A stretch of DNA of 64,000 nucleotides from Hymenobacter cyanobacteriorum (GTDB taxonomy: Bacteria; Bacteroidota; Bacteroidia; Cytophagales; Hymenobacteraceae). The notes beneath the pieces were generated by a model. It saw only the letters and a program-made list of their open reading frames with translations, ran no database searches and was not told where the DNA came from. Every line of letters begins with the position of its first letter. Within the stretch, counting starts at the first letter, position 1. The position numbers were made by a program, and so were the translations under genes. The stretch spans positions 787,975-851,974 of the forward strand of contig NZ_JALBGC010000004.1 in NCBI RefSeq assembly GCF_022631375.1, given 5' to 3'. Below, piece after piece: positions 25,036 through 33,293 of this stretch.

Positions 25036-25043
25036 CAAAGGTA
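25036..25043 (-). promoter_or_regulatory. Bacteroidota -7 element TACCTTTG
   Basis: CAAAGGTA on the plus strand is TACCTTTG on the minus strand, 28 nt upstream of the ATG at 25008. A -33 TTG is not evident. Confidence 0.5.
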
Positions 25044-25062
25044 CGGCCGTCCCGGGCGAGCC

Positions 25063-26244
25063 TCACACCTTCAGCACCACGCCTTTCCTGTACATCCAGC
25101 TCAAAATGAAATACCAGATGACGATGAGCGTGACCGCGCCCACCAGCGAGGCATTGCGCGGGTCGGCGAAGTGCGGGGCGATGCCCCATTCGTAGAGCCA
25201 CTCCTTGAGGCCGCCGGTCTTGCCACCCGGCAGCGCCAGCTTGAACAGCCCGAATGTGCGCGAAAGCAGCGCCGAGAGGCAGAACACGAGAATGGCGTTG
25301 ACGCCGTAGACCAGCGCCGGGCGCGTCCAGCCGCGGTGGCCCTGCACGTCGCAAATCCAGTAAAGGGCGGCCAGCCCAGCCATGGCCAGCCCACCGGTAT
25401 ACAGCACGTAGGGGCTGCTCCAGAGGGCTTTATTGATGGGAAACCAAGGGTGCCAGATGAGGCCGAGAAGTGCCAGCCCGCCGCCGGCGATGAATAGCCA
25501 GGCGACTTTGGCGGCCGGCTCGCGGTCGGGCCGCCGCAGCCATTGGGCGGTGAGGGCGCCTAGCAGGCCGGTGGCCAGCGCGGGCAGCGTGCCGAGCAGG
25601 CCCTCGGGGTCCCAGGTGCGGCTTTGCTTCCAGAGGTGGGGCTCGGTGAAGACAAGGCGGTCGAGCCAGGCCCCGAGGTTGGTGGCGGGCTCCAGGTTGG
25701 CCGGGCCGAAGCCGGGCACCGGCACCAGCTGCAGCAGCACCGCGTAGCCGATGAGCAAGGCCACCACCAGCCCGATTTGCGTGCGCCGGCTGGTGTTCAG
25801 AAAAATAACGCTGCACCCGAAAAACACCAGCGCAATGCGCTGCAACACGCCCATGATGCGCACCACCGAGAAATCGAACTTCGGATAGAGCGACAGCAGC
25901 AGCCCCAGCCCGAACAGCACGGCGGCCCGGCGGGCTACGCGGCCCAGCGTGGCGGCCTGCGGGCCGCCGCGGCGCTTCACGCCATCGAGCGCATACACCA
26001 GGCTCACGCCCACGATGAATAGAAAAAAGGGGAAGATGAGGTCGGTCGGCGTGCAGCCGTTCCATTCGGCGTGCTCCAGCGGCGGGTAGATGTGGCCCCA
26101 GTCGCCGGGGTTGTTCACCAGAATCATGGCCATCACGGTGAGGCCGCGAAATACGTCGAGGCTGATGAGGCGGCCGGGCTGCGAGGCTTCGGCCAGCGGC
26201 AGCGCGCCGGTGGTATCGAGGGCGGCCTGGGTGGTGGAGTTCAT
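25063..26244 (-). CDS. NagX-like / HGSNAT-related membrane protein (DUF5009)
   Basis: 393 residues with about ten membrane helices. RLISLDVFRGLTVMAMILVNNPGDWGHIYPPLEHAEWNGCTPTDLIFPFFLFIVGVSLV is the characteristic N-terminus of the family that includes lysosomal heparan-alpha-glucosaminide N-acetyltransferase and bacterial NagX, with the active-site-like His in LEHAEW. Later SPYVLYTGGLAMAGLAALYW and FALPG-type loops agree. In GlcNAc loci NagX has been proposed to transport or acetylate glucosamine. Located downstream of anmK and nagB on the same strand, separated by a palindromic element, which fits an amino-sugar role. Confidence 0.85.
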   Translation of the reverse strand: MNSTTQAALDTTGALPLAEASQPGRLISLDVFRGLTVMAMILVNNPGDWGHIYPPLEHAEWNGCTPTDLIFPFFLFIVGVSLVYALDGVKRRGGPQAATLGRVARRAAVLFGLGLLLSLYPKFDFSVVRIMGVLQRIALVFFGCSVIFLNTSRRTQIGLVVALLIGYAVLLQLVPVPGFGPANLEPATNLGAWLDRLVFTEPHLWKQSRTWDPEGLLGTLPALATGLLGALTAQWLRRPDREPAAKVAWLFIAGGGLALLGLIWHPWFPINKALWSSPYVLYTGGLAMAGLAALYWICDVQGHRGWTRPALVYGVNAILVFCLSALLSRTFGLFKLALPGGKTGGLKEWLYEWGIAPHFADPRNASLVGAVTLIVIWYFILSWMYRKGVVLKV

Positions 26245-26248
26245 AAGT

Positions 26249-26338
26249 AAGTTAAAAGTTAGGAGTTAAAAGTGAAGAGTTATTGAGCCAGTGGAGTCGG
26301 TGGTCAACCTTTCACTTTTAACTCCTAACTCTTAACTG
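26249..26338. repeat. Intergenic palindromic element, family E
   Basis: AAGTTAAAAGTTAGGAGTTA.. mirrors ..TAACTCCTAACTCTTAACT. Lies between the anmK stop and the NagX-like start, with hardly any other sequence in the gap. Confidence 0.85.
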
Positions 26339-26343
26339 AAATA

Positions 26344-27555
26344 TTACCCCGGAAACGACACCTTGCCCATGCCCACGGCGGGCACCCGCTGCCGCCCCGC
26401 GCCAATGGCCACGGGCGTGCCCGCCACGGCTTCATTGGCCAGCACCGCAAACAGGATGGCCTCCTTGGCATCGCCGGGCACGCCCAGCTCGTCGGTAGTG
26501 GCGAAGCGGGTGCCGGGTAGGTGGCGGGCCAGCGCCTGCATGAGGGCGGGGTTGTGGGCGCCGCCGCCGCTGGCGTACACGGCCGTGGGGGCCGGGCGGT
26601 CGGCGAAAGCGAGCTGTACTGCCCGCGCTACACTCACCGCGCTAAACTCGGCCAAAGTGGCCAGCAGGTCTTCTAAAAATAGATTTTCGGTGGCGCTGCG
26701 CTGTTGGGCGGCGGCCAGGTATGCGAGGCCGAATAGCTCGGGGCCGGTGGTTTTGGGCAGGGGCGCGGCGAAGAAGGGGTGGGCCAGCAGCTCGGCCAGC
26801 AGGCCGGGGTGCACGCGGCCGGCCAGGGCCAGGCGGCCGTCTTCGTCGTAGGCCAGGTCGGAGCGGTGGGCGCGCACGGTGGCGTCGAGCAGCGTGTTGC
26901 CGGGGCCGGTGTCGGTGCTGAAAGCAGTGGTGGCATCGCTGCCCGCGCGGGGCAGGTAGGTGAAATTGGCAATGCCGCCGAGGTTGAGCAGCAGCCGCTC
27001 CTCATCCGGAGAGCTGAGCAGCAGAAAGTCGCCGTAGGCAGCCAGCGGGGCCCCTTCGCCACCGGCCGCCACGTGCTTCTGGCGGAAATCGGAGAGCGTG
27101 ATGATGCCGGTTTCGACGGCAATGTGGTCACCGTCGCCAATTTGTAGGGTGGCGTTGAGGTCGAAATCCGGGCGCTGGTGCTGGTGGCGCGGGGCGTGGT
27201 AAATGGTCTGGCCGTGGCTGGCGATGAGGTCGATTTCAGCCGGGGCAATTTGCCATTCGGCCAGGCAAGCCAGTACGGCGCGGGCGTGCAGCCGGCCCAA
27301 CCAGGGGTTGAGCAGCGTGAGAAACTCCAGGCTCACCGTGTCGCGGGCAAACACCTCGCGGATACGCTGTTTCGTGTCCTCGTCATACGGTACGGTCTGG
27401 AAATGCTCCAGCGTGAGGCGCGTGCCCGGGCCGTGGCCTTCGAGCCGGCACAACGCCACGTCGAGCCCATCGAGCGAAGTGCCCGACATGAGGCCGATGA
27501 TGCTGCGGCTGGGCTGGCTGGCAATCTGATAGAGTTGCTCAAGGCACTGGTTCAT
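26344..27555 (-). CDS. anmK: Anhydro-N-acetylmuramic acid kinase
   Basis: 403 residues from ATG 27555. Motifs: IIGLMSGTSLDGLDVALCRL at the N-terminus, LIASHGQTIYHAP, TLQIGDGDHIAVETGI, LLLNLGGIANFTYLP, FSTDTGPGNTLLDA and YASGGGAHNPALMQAL, as in AnmK of peptidoglycan recycling. It opens 1,6-anhydroMurNAc and phosphorylates it to MurNAc-6-phosphate. MurQ, the next enzyme, is not in the window. Upstream on the same strand is nagB (89-nt gap), downstream the NagX-like gene. Confidence 0.93.
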   Translation of the reverse strand: MNQCLEQLYQIASQPSRSIIGLMSGTSLDGLDVALCRLEGHGPGTRLTLEHFQTVPYDEDTKQRIREVFARDTVSLEFLTLLNPWLGRLHARAVLACLAEWQIAPAEIDLIASHGQTIYHAPRHQHQRPDFDLNATLQIGDGDHIAVETGIITLSDFRQKHVAAGGEGAPLAAYGDFLLLSSPDEERLLLNLGGIANFTYLPRAGSDATTAFSTDTGPGNTLLDATVRAHRSDLAYDEDGRLALAGRVHPGLLAELLAHPFFAAPLPKTTGPELFGLAYLAAAQQRSATENLFLEDLLATLAEFSAVSVARAVQLAFADRPAPTAVYASGGGAHNPALMQALARHLPGTRFATTDELGVPGDAKEAILFAVLANEAVAGTPVAIGAGRQRVPAVGMGKVSFPG

Positions 27556-27644
27556 GCTAGGACTTCTATTAACTGTCGAACTGGTACAAAGGCATTTTGT
27601 GCTGCGTTGTACTGGCTTTATGGCCTGAATGGGCAAATAACGCC

Positions 27645-29582
27645 CTAAAACTCCCAGCGCACGAAAGCTTCAATCCCTTCGTATTCGGGCAGGCCCAGCT
27701 CGTCGTAGAGCTTGGCGGTGGTGCGGTTGCGGGCCTCGCTGCGCTGCCAGAACTCGCGCTGGTCGGCCCCGGGGAACAGCGGCCGGTCCTTCTGGCTCTG
27801 GTGTTTAAAGATGGCGCGGCGCTTGCGCGTGAGCTCCTGCGGCGAGAGCGGCACGGCCATTTCAATCTGGTCGATATCCCACTCCTGCCAGGCCCCGCGG
27901 TAGAGCCACACCCAGCAGTCGTCGAGCCAGGGAGTGCCCGAGGCTTTGAGGCGGCTGATGCTCTCAAAAATGGCCGCCAGGCATACGCGGTGCGTACCGT
28001 GCGGGTCGGAGAGGTCGCCGGCGGCGTAAATCTGGTGGGGCTGAATGCGGTTGAGCAACTCCATGGTCAGGCGCAGGTCCTCGTCGCCGAGGGGCTTTTT
28101 GCGCACGCGGCCGGTTTCGTAGAAGGGCAAATCCTGGAAATGGGCGCGGGTATCGGGGTCGAGGCCGGCGTAGCGCAGGGCGCTTTTGGCCTCGCCGCGC
28201 CGGATGAGGCCCTTAATCTGCTGCACCTCGTCGGAGTCGACCTGGCCGGGCTCCTTGGTTTTGAGAAACTCGGCCACGCGGTGGTAAAGGTTGTCGGCCG
28301 GCTCGCCCGAGGGCAGGCGGAAGGCGTGGTCATAATCAGCCACAAACTCAGCAAAGCGAATGGCCTCGTCATCAAATACCGCAATGTTGCCCGAAGTCTG
28401 GTAGGCCACATGCACCTCGTGGCCCTGGTCGACGAGCCGCAGCAAGGTGCCGCCCATCGAAATCACGTCGTCGTCGGGGTGCGGGCTGAAAATCAGCACG
28501 CGCTTCGGAAACGGCGCGGCGCGCTCCGGGCGGTGCGTGTCGTCGGCGTTGGGCTTGCCGCCGGGCCAGCCGGTGATGGTGTGCTGGAGCTCGTTGAAAA
28601 CGCGAATATTGATATCGTAGGCCGGGCCAGACTGGGCCAGCAGCTCCGAGAGGCCGTTTTCGTTGTAGTCTTCGTCGGTCAGCTTCAGAATGGGCTTGCT
28701 TACGGTGCGGGCCAGGCCGGTCACGGCCTTGCGCACCAGGGCGGCATCGTGCCAGTCGCAGGGCAGGCCGCGCAGCCAGGGCGTTTTGCGGGTGGTGAGC
28801 TCGGCTCCGGCGGCCTCGTCGAGCACCACCTGCACGGCGGGGTGGCGCTGCAGGTAGGTGGCCGGCACCGAGTCGGTCACGTCGCCTTCCACCATGCGCT
28901 TCACCACGGCGGCTTTGCCTTCGCCCCAAGCCAGCAGCACAATCTGGCGGGCTTCGAGAATGGTGCCCACGCCCATGGTGAGGGCCCGGCGGGGCACGTT
29001 TTCTTCGCCGTAGAAGTCTGCCGCCGCGTCGGTGCGCGTTACGTGGTCGAGGGTGATGAGGCGGGTGCGCGAGGCTGGCCCCGAGCCCGGCTCGTTGAAG
29101 CCGATGTGGCCCGTGCGCCCGATGCCCAGCAGCTGCAAATCGATGCCGCCGGCTTCCCGAATCTGCGCTTCGTAGCGCTGGCAAAAGGCGGCCACCTGCG
29201 CCTCGGGCACGGTGCCGTCGGGAATGTGCACGTTCTCCGGCTTGATGTCGACGTGGTCGAACAGGTACTCGCGCATGAAGCGCACGTAGCTCTGCAGCGA
29301 GCCCGGCGCCATAGGGTAATACTCGTCGAGATTGAAGCTGATGACGTTCTGGAAGCTCAGGCCGTCCTCACGGTGCAGGCGCACCAGCTCCTCATACACG
29401 CGGGTGGGGGAGGAGCCCGTGGCCAGGCCCAGCACGCAGGGCCGCCCCTCGGCGGCGCGGGTGCGAATGAGGGCCGCAATCTGGGCGGCGACGGCCGCCG
29501 ACGCGGCTTCGGAATCGGCGTAGAGGTGGACCGGGAGGTGGGCACCCGCCGTAGCGGGCAACGTGGCAAGCAGGGTGGGCAT
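27645..29582 (-). CDS. nagB: Glucosamine-6-phosphate deaminase fused to a PIG-L-type domain
   Basis: 645 residues, more than twice the size of E. coli NagB. Residues about 20-265 are NagB: LGLATGSSPTRVYEEL, VISFNLDEYYPM, LGIGRTGHIGFNEPGS and GVGTILEARQIVLLAWGEGK, with the catalytic Asp/His/Glu set. Residues about 370-620 match the LmbE/PIG-L deacetylase fold: VLIFSPHPDDDVISMGGTL (zinc motif PHPDD), and GDLSDPHGTHRVCLAAIF with the second His. Such two-domain proteins occur throughout Bacteroidota; the C-terminal domain may deacetylate GlcNAc-containing substrates so that deamination follows in one protein, which is inference. First gene of the minus-strand amino-sugar unit. Confidence 0.92.
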   Translation of the reverse strand: MPTLLATLPATAGAHLPVHLYADSEAASAAVAAQIAALIRTRAAEGRPCVLGLATGSSPTRVYEELVRLHREDGLSFQNVISFNLDEYYPMAPGSLQSYVRFMREYLFDHVDIKPENVHIPDGTVPEAQVAAFCQRYEAQIREAGGIDLQLLGIGRTGHIGFNEPGSGPASRTRLITLDHVTRTDAAADFYGEENVPRRALTMGVGTILEARQIVLLAWGEGKAAVVKRMVEGDVTDSVPATYLQRHPAVQVVLDEAAGAELTTRKTPWLRGLPCDWHDAALVRKAVTGLARTVSKPILKLTDEDYNENGLSELLAQSGPAYDINIRVFNELQHTITGWPGGKPNADDTHRPERAAPFPKRVLIFSPHPDDDVISMGGTLLRLVDQGHEVHVAYQTSGNIAVFDDEAIRFAEFVADYDHAFRLPSGEPADNLYHRVAEFLKTKEPGQVDSDEVQQIKGLIRRGEAKSALRYAGLDPDTRAHFQDLPFYETGRVRKKPLGDEDLRLTMELLNRIQPHQIYAAGDLSDPHGTHRVCLAAIFESISRLKASGTPWLDDCWVWLYRGAWQEWDIDQIEMAVPLSPQELTRKRRAIFKHQSQKDRPLFPGADQREFWQRSEARNRTTAKLYDELGLPEYEGIEAFVRWEF

Positions 29583-30063
29583 GGGTGGAAATAAGAGAGG
29601 TGAGCGGAAGCAGAACCGTACGGTTGGGCCCGAAAGGTGGCAAAACCGTGCTGATTATCAAAACCAAGCCGAAGGTTTTGCTTCGGCTGCGACCGGCATA
29701 GGCTGCATCTTATGCTTAAACACCTGAATTTCTTAATACTAAGCCTGATGCGCTGCGGCGTTGGCAATTGCGAAATTTTCAATGAATATTGCCTGAAAAT
29801 TTCGCACTTTTGATAGTGCTGCGGTGGCTACCAACCGCATTCTAATTGCCGCCGCTGCCCCGGCGGCGGTCTCGTGCAACCCTGGCGGTTTTTCTGCGTC
29901 GGGTGGCCCCTGCGAGCCACTTTTGCCGCCTCCCGCCTAGTGGGGGCGGTGGGTGCCGCTTCTCAGCACTTTCCAGCTGGTTTTTTCTGATTTTCGGGGG
30001 CTTGTTCCCCTTTCTGCTTTTCTCACCCCATTTTCATTTTCTCTCACCCATTCATTTCCCACC
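29583..30063. promoter_or_regulatory. Divergent control region nagB / susC
   Basis: 481 nt without a gene between divergently transcribed nagB and susC. It holds a perfect palindrome at 29770-29805 (separate entry), AT-rich stretches around 29700-29820 that stand out from the GC-rich surroundings, and a pyrimidine-rich stretch 29970-30060 before the susC ATG. Imperfect -7-like words CACTTTTG (29806-29813, plus) occur. No exact TTG/TAnnTTTG pair is seen. Confidence 0.5.
29770..29805. promoter_or_regulatory. Candidate operator palindrome
   Basis: GCGAAATTTTCA (29770-29781) and TGAAAATTTCGC (29794-29805) are perfect 12-bp inverted arms with a 12-nt spacer, directly before CACTTTTG. There is no run of T after it and it is centred between two divergent amino-sugar genes, so a repressor/activator site is more likely than a terminator. 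Confidence 0.5.
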
Positions 30064-33000
30064 ATGAAAAAACCTTACTGGCTATTGCTGCTGGTGCTGG
30101 CCGTGCTGCTGGCCCCGCCCAGCTGGGCCCAGACGGCCCGTCCGATTTCGGGCATCGTTACTTCCGGCACCGACCAATCGCCCCTGCCCGGCGTGACGGT
30201 GCTCGTGAAAGGCACCACCAACGGCAGCACCACCGGCGGCGACGGCCGCTATTCGCTCTCGGCCGAGCCGGGCGCAGTGCTCGTGTTCAGCTTCATCGGC
30301 TACGCGGCCCAGGAGCGCACCGTCGGCACCAATAACACCATCGACGTGGTATTGAAGGAAAGCACCACCGGCCTCGACGAGGTGGTGGTGACGGCCTACA
30401 ACATCAAGCAGGAAAAGCGCACGCTCGTTACGGCCGTGCAGGAAGTACAGAGCAAGGACATCATTGACTCGCGTCAGACCAACGTGGTGAACGCGCTGCA
30501 GGGCAAAGTAGCCGGCGTCGACATCACTTCATCGGGCGGCGCGCCGGGCGAAGGCGCGGCCATTATCATCCGGGGCGGTACCTCGCTCGACGGCAACAAC
30601 CAGCCGCTGTTCGTCATCGACGGGATGATTATGGACAACGGCTCATTTCAGGAAAGCACGGCGCCGGGCGGCGGCTCGGCCTTCAACGGCCTGCTGGGCC
30701 GCTCGGTGGGCGCCAGCAACCGCGCCGGCGACCTCAACCCCGAAGACATTGCCAGCATCACGGTGCTGAAAGGCCCGGCGGCGGCGGCCCTCTACGGCCT
30801 GCGTGCCAGCAGCGGCGCGGTGGTGATTACCACCAAAAAAGGCGTGGCCGGCGCTACCACGCTTAACTTCCGCACCCAGTATTCGGTGGACGAGGTGAGC
30901 CGCCTGCCCAAAATGCAGAGCCTGTACGGCCAGGGCTCGAACGGTATTTTCGACGGCACCACGCGTATTTCGTTCGGGCCGCGCTTCGGGGCCAACCAGC
31001 CGGTGTACGACAACATCGGCAACTTCTTCCAGAAGGGCAACACCTACCAGAACTTCCTGAACATGTCGGGCGGTTCGGACAAAGCGTCGTTTTTCGTGTC
31101 GGCCTCCAACCTGCAGCAGTCGGGCGTGGTGCCCAACAGCACCTACGACAAAAGCACGGTGCGCCTGTCGGGCACGGCCGCCATTTCGCCCAAGCTGGGC
31201 GTGAGCGGCTCGGCTCAGTACCTCACCTCGGGCGGCAAGCGGCCCATTCAGGGCCCGGGCCTGTTTGGCTCGTCGGGCGGCTACCTGCTGAGTTTGCTGA
31301 ACTGGCCGCGCGGCGACGACGCCCGCAACTACCTCAACCCCGACGGCTCGCGTCGCCGCCTGCTGGCGCTGGGCAACGGCACCGATGCCGACGCCGACAA
31401 CCCGTACTGGACGGTGTTCAACAACCCCCAGACCGAGCGCATCAACCGCTTCATCGGCAACATCCAGCTCAGCTTCAAGGTCGCGCCCTGGCTCACGCTG
31501 AGCCACAACATCGGCACCGATATTTACACCTCGCGCAATACGTCGGTGCGCGCCGTGGGCACCTCGCAGGTGGGCAACCAGAACGGCGGCATTTCGGAAA
31601 CCGTCGACCAGTTCCGTTCCATCACGGCCACCACGCTGGCCACGTTCTCGCACGATTTCGGCAGCAACTTCGGCGGCTCGCTCATTCTGGGCAATACCAT
31701 TGAGGAGAACAAGGACCAGGCCGTGGACTACATCGGCCTGATTTTCCAGAACCCCAACTTCACCGGCCTCAACAACACGGTGAACCGCGGCGCGCTGCAG
31801 CGCGACTACACCCGCCACGTGATTGGCAACTTTGCGCAGCTGAACGGCACGCTGTTCAATCAGCTGTTCATTCAGCTGCAGGCCCGCTACGACCAGTCGT
31901 CGACGCTGCCGCGCCCCGACCAGGGCAAGAACTTCGGCAAGGGCTTTTTGTACGGTTCGGCCGGCCTGGGCTATGAGTTCACCAAGGCCCTGGGCCTCGA
32001 CCAGAGCAACATTCTGAACTACGGCAAGTTGCGCGCCTCGGTGGCCGAAGTGGGCAAGGACACCAACCCCTACCGCGTCGAGTCGGCCCTGACGCAGAAC
32101 ACCTACATCGGCGGCGGCTTCCGCAACGACTTCTTCGGCTCGAACGCCATTCTGAAGCCCGAGCGCACCCGCACCTACGAGGCCGGCGTGGCGCTGCAGT
32201 TCCTGAAAAACCGCCTCGGGCTGGATTTTAACTACTACTACTCGCGCACCACCGACCAGATTATCGCGCCCCGCGTGAGCCAGTCGGCCGGCTTCATTCT
32301 GCAGTACATCAACGGCGGCATCGTGACCAACGAAGGCCAGGAAGTGTCGCTGACCGGCTCGCCGGTGAAAGGCAAAAACTTCAGCTGGGACATCATTGCC
32401 AACTTCTACCACAACACCAACCGCGTGGAGGAGCTGCCCTTCCCGCTCACGGTGGTGTACCAGTCCGATGCCTTCATCACCGACGTGCACGAGGGCGGCG
32501 CGTTCCCCGGGCGCGCCATCTCGGGCGTGGGCGCGACGGATTTTGTGCGCGTGACCGACCCCAACAGCCCGTACTACAATCAGGTAATTATCGGCGCCAC
32601 GGGCTACCCCAGCGTGAACACCAACTTCGTGTATGCCGGCAACCGGGCCCCGCGCTTCACCACCCAGCTCACCAACACTTTCACCTACAAAGGCCTGTCG
32701 CTCACGTCGCTGTTCGACTTCCGCGTGGGCGGCGTGGTGATTAACGGCAACGACTGGTACCAGACCCGCGTGGGTACCTCGCAGCGCACCGCCGACCGCT
32801 ACAAGCAAGTGGTGTTCGACGGCGTGGTGCGCAACGCCGACGGCTCGTACGCCCCCAACACCCGCTCGGTGGAGCTGACCCAGACCTACTACACCAGCAT
32901 TCTGGGCGCAACGGGCACGGCCTTCATCGAGGACGGCTCGTGGGCCCGCCTGCGCTACGTAACGCTGAGCTACGCCGTGCCGGCCAGCCTGCTGAGCCCC

Positions 33001-33192
33001 ACCAAGTTCCTGAAAGGCGTGGAGCTGAGCGTGACTGGCCGCAACCTGGTGCTGCTGACCAACTACAGCGGCGCCGACCCCGAAACGGCGGCTTCGGGCG
33101 CGGGCGTGCGCGGCGGCGGCTCGGGCGGCTTCGACTACGGCAACGTGCCCGCCACCCGCGGCGTGGACATGGCCCTGCGCGTGAATTTCTAG
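30064..33192 (+). CDS. SusC/RagA-family TonB-dependent outer-membrane transporter
   Basis: 1042 residues from ATG 30064, where the signal peptide MKKPYWLLLLVLAVLLAPPSWAQ begins. Residues about 26-100 form the carboxypeptidase-like regulatory domain (SPLPGVTVLVKGTTNG, FSFIGYAAQERTV), then the plug (VNALQGKVAGVDITSSGG, IIIRGGTSLDGNNQPLFVIDG, SITVLKGPAAAALYG) and a 22-strand barrel with TNTFTYKGLSLTSLFDFRVGG near the C-terminus and final VDMALRVNF. Imports oligosaccharides bound by the SusD partner encoded next. The neighbouring AnmK, NagB, NagX and GHL10 genes suggest amino-sugar glycans as the substrate. The stop codon TAG is the first triplet of a palindromic element. Confidence 0.93.
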   Translation: MKKPYWLLLLVLAVLLAPPSWAQTARPISGIVTSGTDQSPLPGVTVLVKGTTNGSTTGGDGRYSLSAEPGAVLVFSFIGYAAQERTVGTNNTIDVVLKESTTGLDEVVVTAYNIKQEKRTLVTAVQEVQSKDIIDSRQTNVVNALQGKVAGVDITSSGGAPGEGAAIIIRGGTSLDGNNQPLFVIDGMIMDNGSFQESTAPGGGSAFNGLLGRSVGASNRAGDLNPEDIASITVLKGPAAAALYGLRASSGAVVITTKKGVAGATTLNFRTQYSVDEVSRLPKMQSLYGQGSNGIFDGTTRISFGPRFGANQPVYDNIGNFFQKGNTYQNFLNMSGGSDKASFFVSASNLQQSGVVPNSTYDKSTVRLSGTAAISPKLGVSGSAQYLTSGGKRPIQGPGLFGSSGGYLLSLLNWPRGDDARNYLNPDGSRRRLLALGNGTDADADNPYWTVFNNPQTERINRFIGNIQLSFKVAPWLTLSHNIGTDIYTSRNTSVRAVGTSQVGNQNGGISETVDQFRSITATTLATFSHDFGSNFGGSLILGNTIEENKDQAVDYIGLIFQNPNFTGLNNTVNRGALQRDYTRHVIGNFAQLNGTLFNQLFIQLQARYDQSSTLPRPDQGKNFGKGFLYGSAGLGYEFTKALGLDQSNILNYGKLRASVAEVGKDTNPYRVESALTQNTYIGGGFRNDFFGSNAILKPERTRTYEAGVALQFLKNRLGLDFNYYYSRTTDQIIAPRVSQSAGFILQYINGGIVTNEGQEVSLTGSPVKGKNFSWDIIANFYHNTNRVEELPFPLTVVYQSDAFITDVHEGGAFPGRAISGVGATDFVRVTDPNSPYYNQVIIGATGYPSVNTNFVYAGNRAPRFTTQLTNTFTYKGLSLTSLFDFRVGGVVINGNDWYQTRVGTSQRTADRYKQVVFDGVVRNADGSYAPNTRSVELTQTYYTSILGATGTAFIEDGSWARLRYVTLSYAVPASLLSPTKFLKGVELSVTGRNLVLLTNYSGADPETAASGAGVRGGGSGGFDYGNVPATRGVDMALRVNF

Positions 33193-33290
33193 TTGTTGGT
33201 TGCTTGTTGTCAGTTGTCTGAAATCCTGATTTCGACCCTGGCAACAAACCGCAAACCCTAACAACAGACAACCAACAACTGACAATCAAC
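33191..33290. repeat. Intergenic palindromic element, family D
   Basis: AGTTGTTGGTTGCTTGTTGT.. pairs with ..ACAACCAACAACTGACAA. It overlaps the susC stop codon and ends 4 nt before the susD-like ATG, inside an expected susCD operon. Confidence 0.85.
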
Positions 33291-33293
33291 CAT

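Noticed and set aside
27597..29594. Plus-strand reading of 665 codons opposite nagB
   Set aside because: Shadow frame; no motif, and the minus strand encodes the complete NagB/PIG-L fusion.
30643..33285. Long minus-strand reading (880 codons) opposite susC
   Set aside because: His/Arg/Gly/Val-rich mirror of a GC-rich gene; susC on the plus strand has full domain structure.
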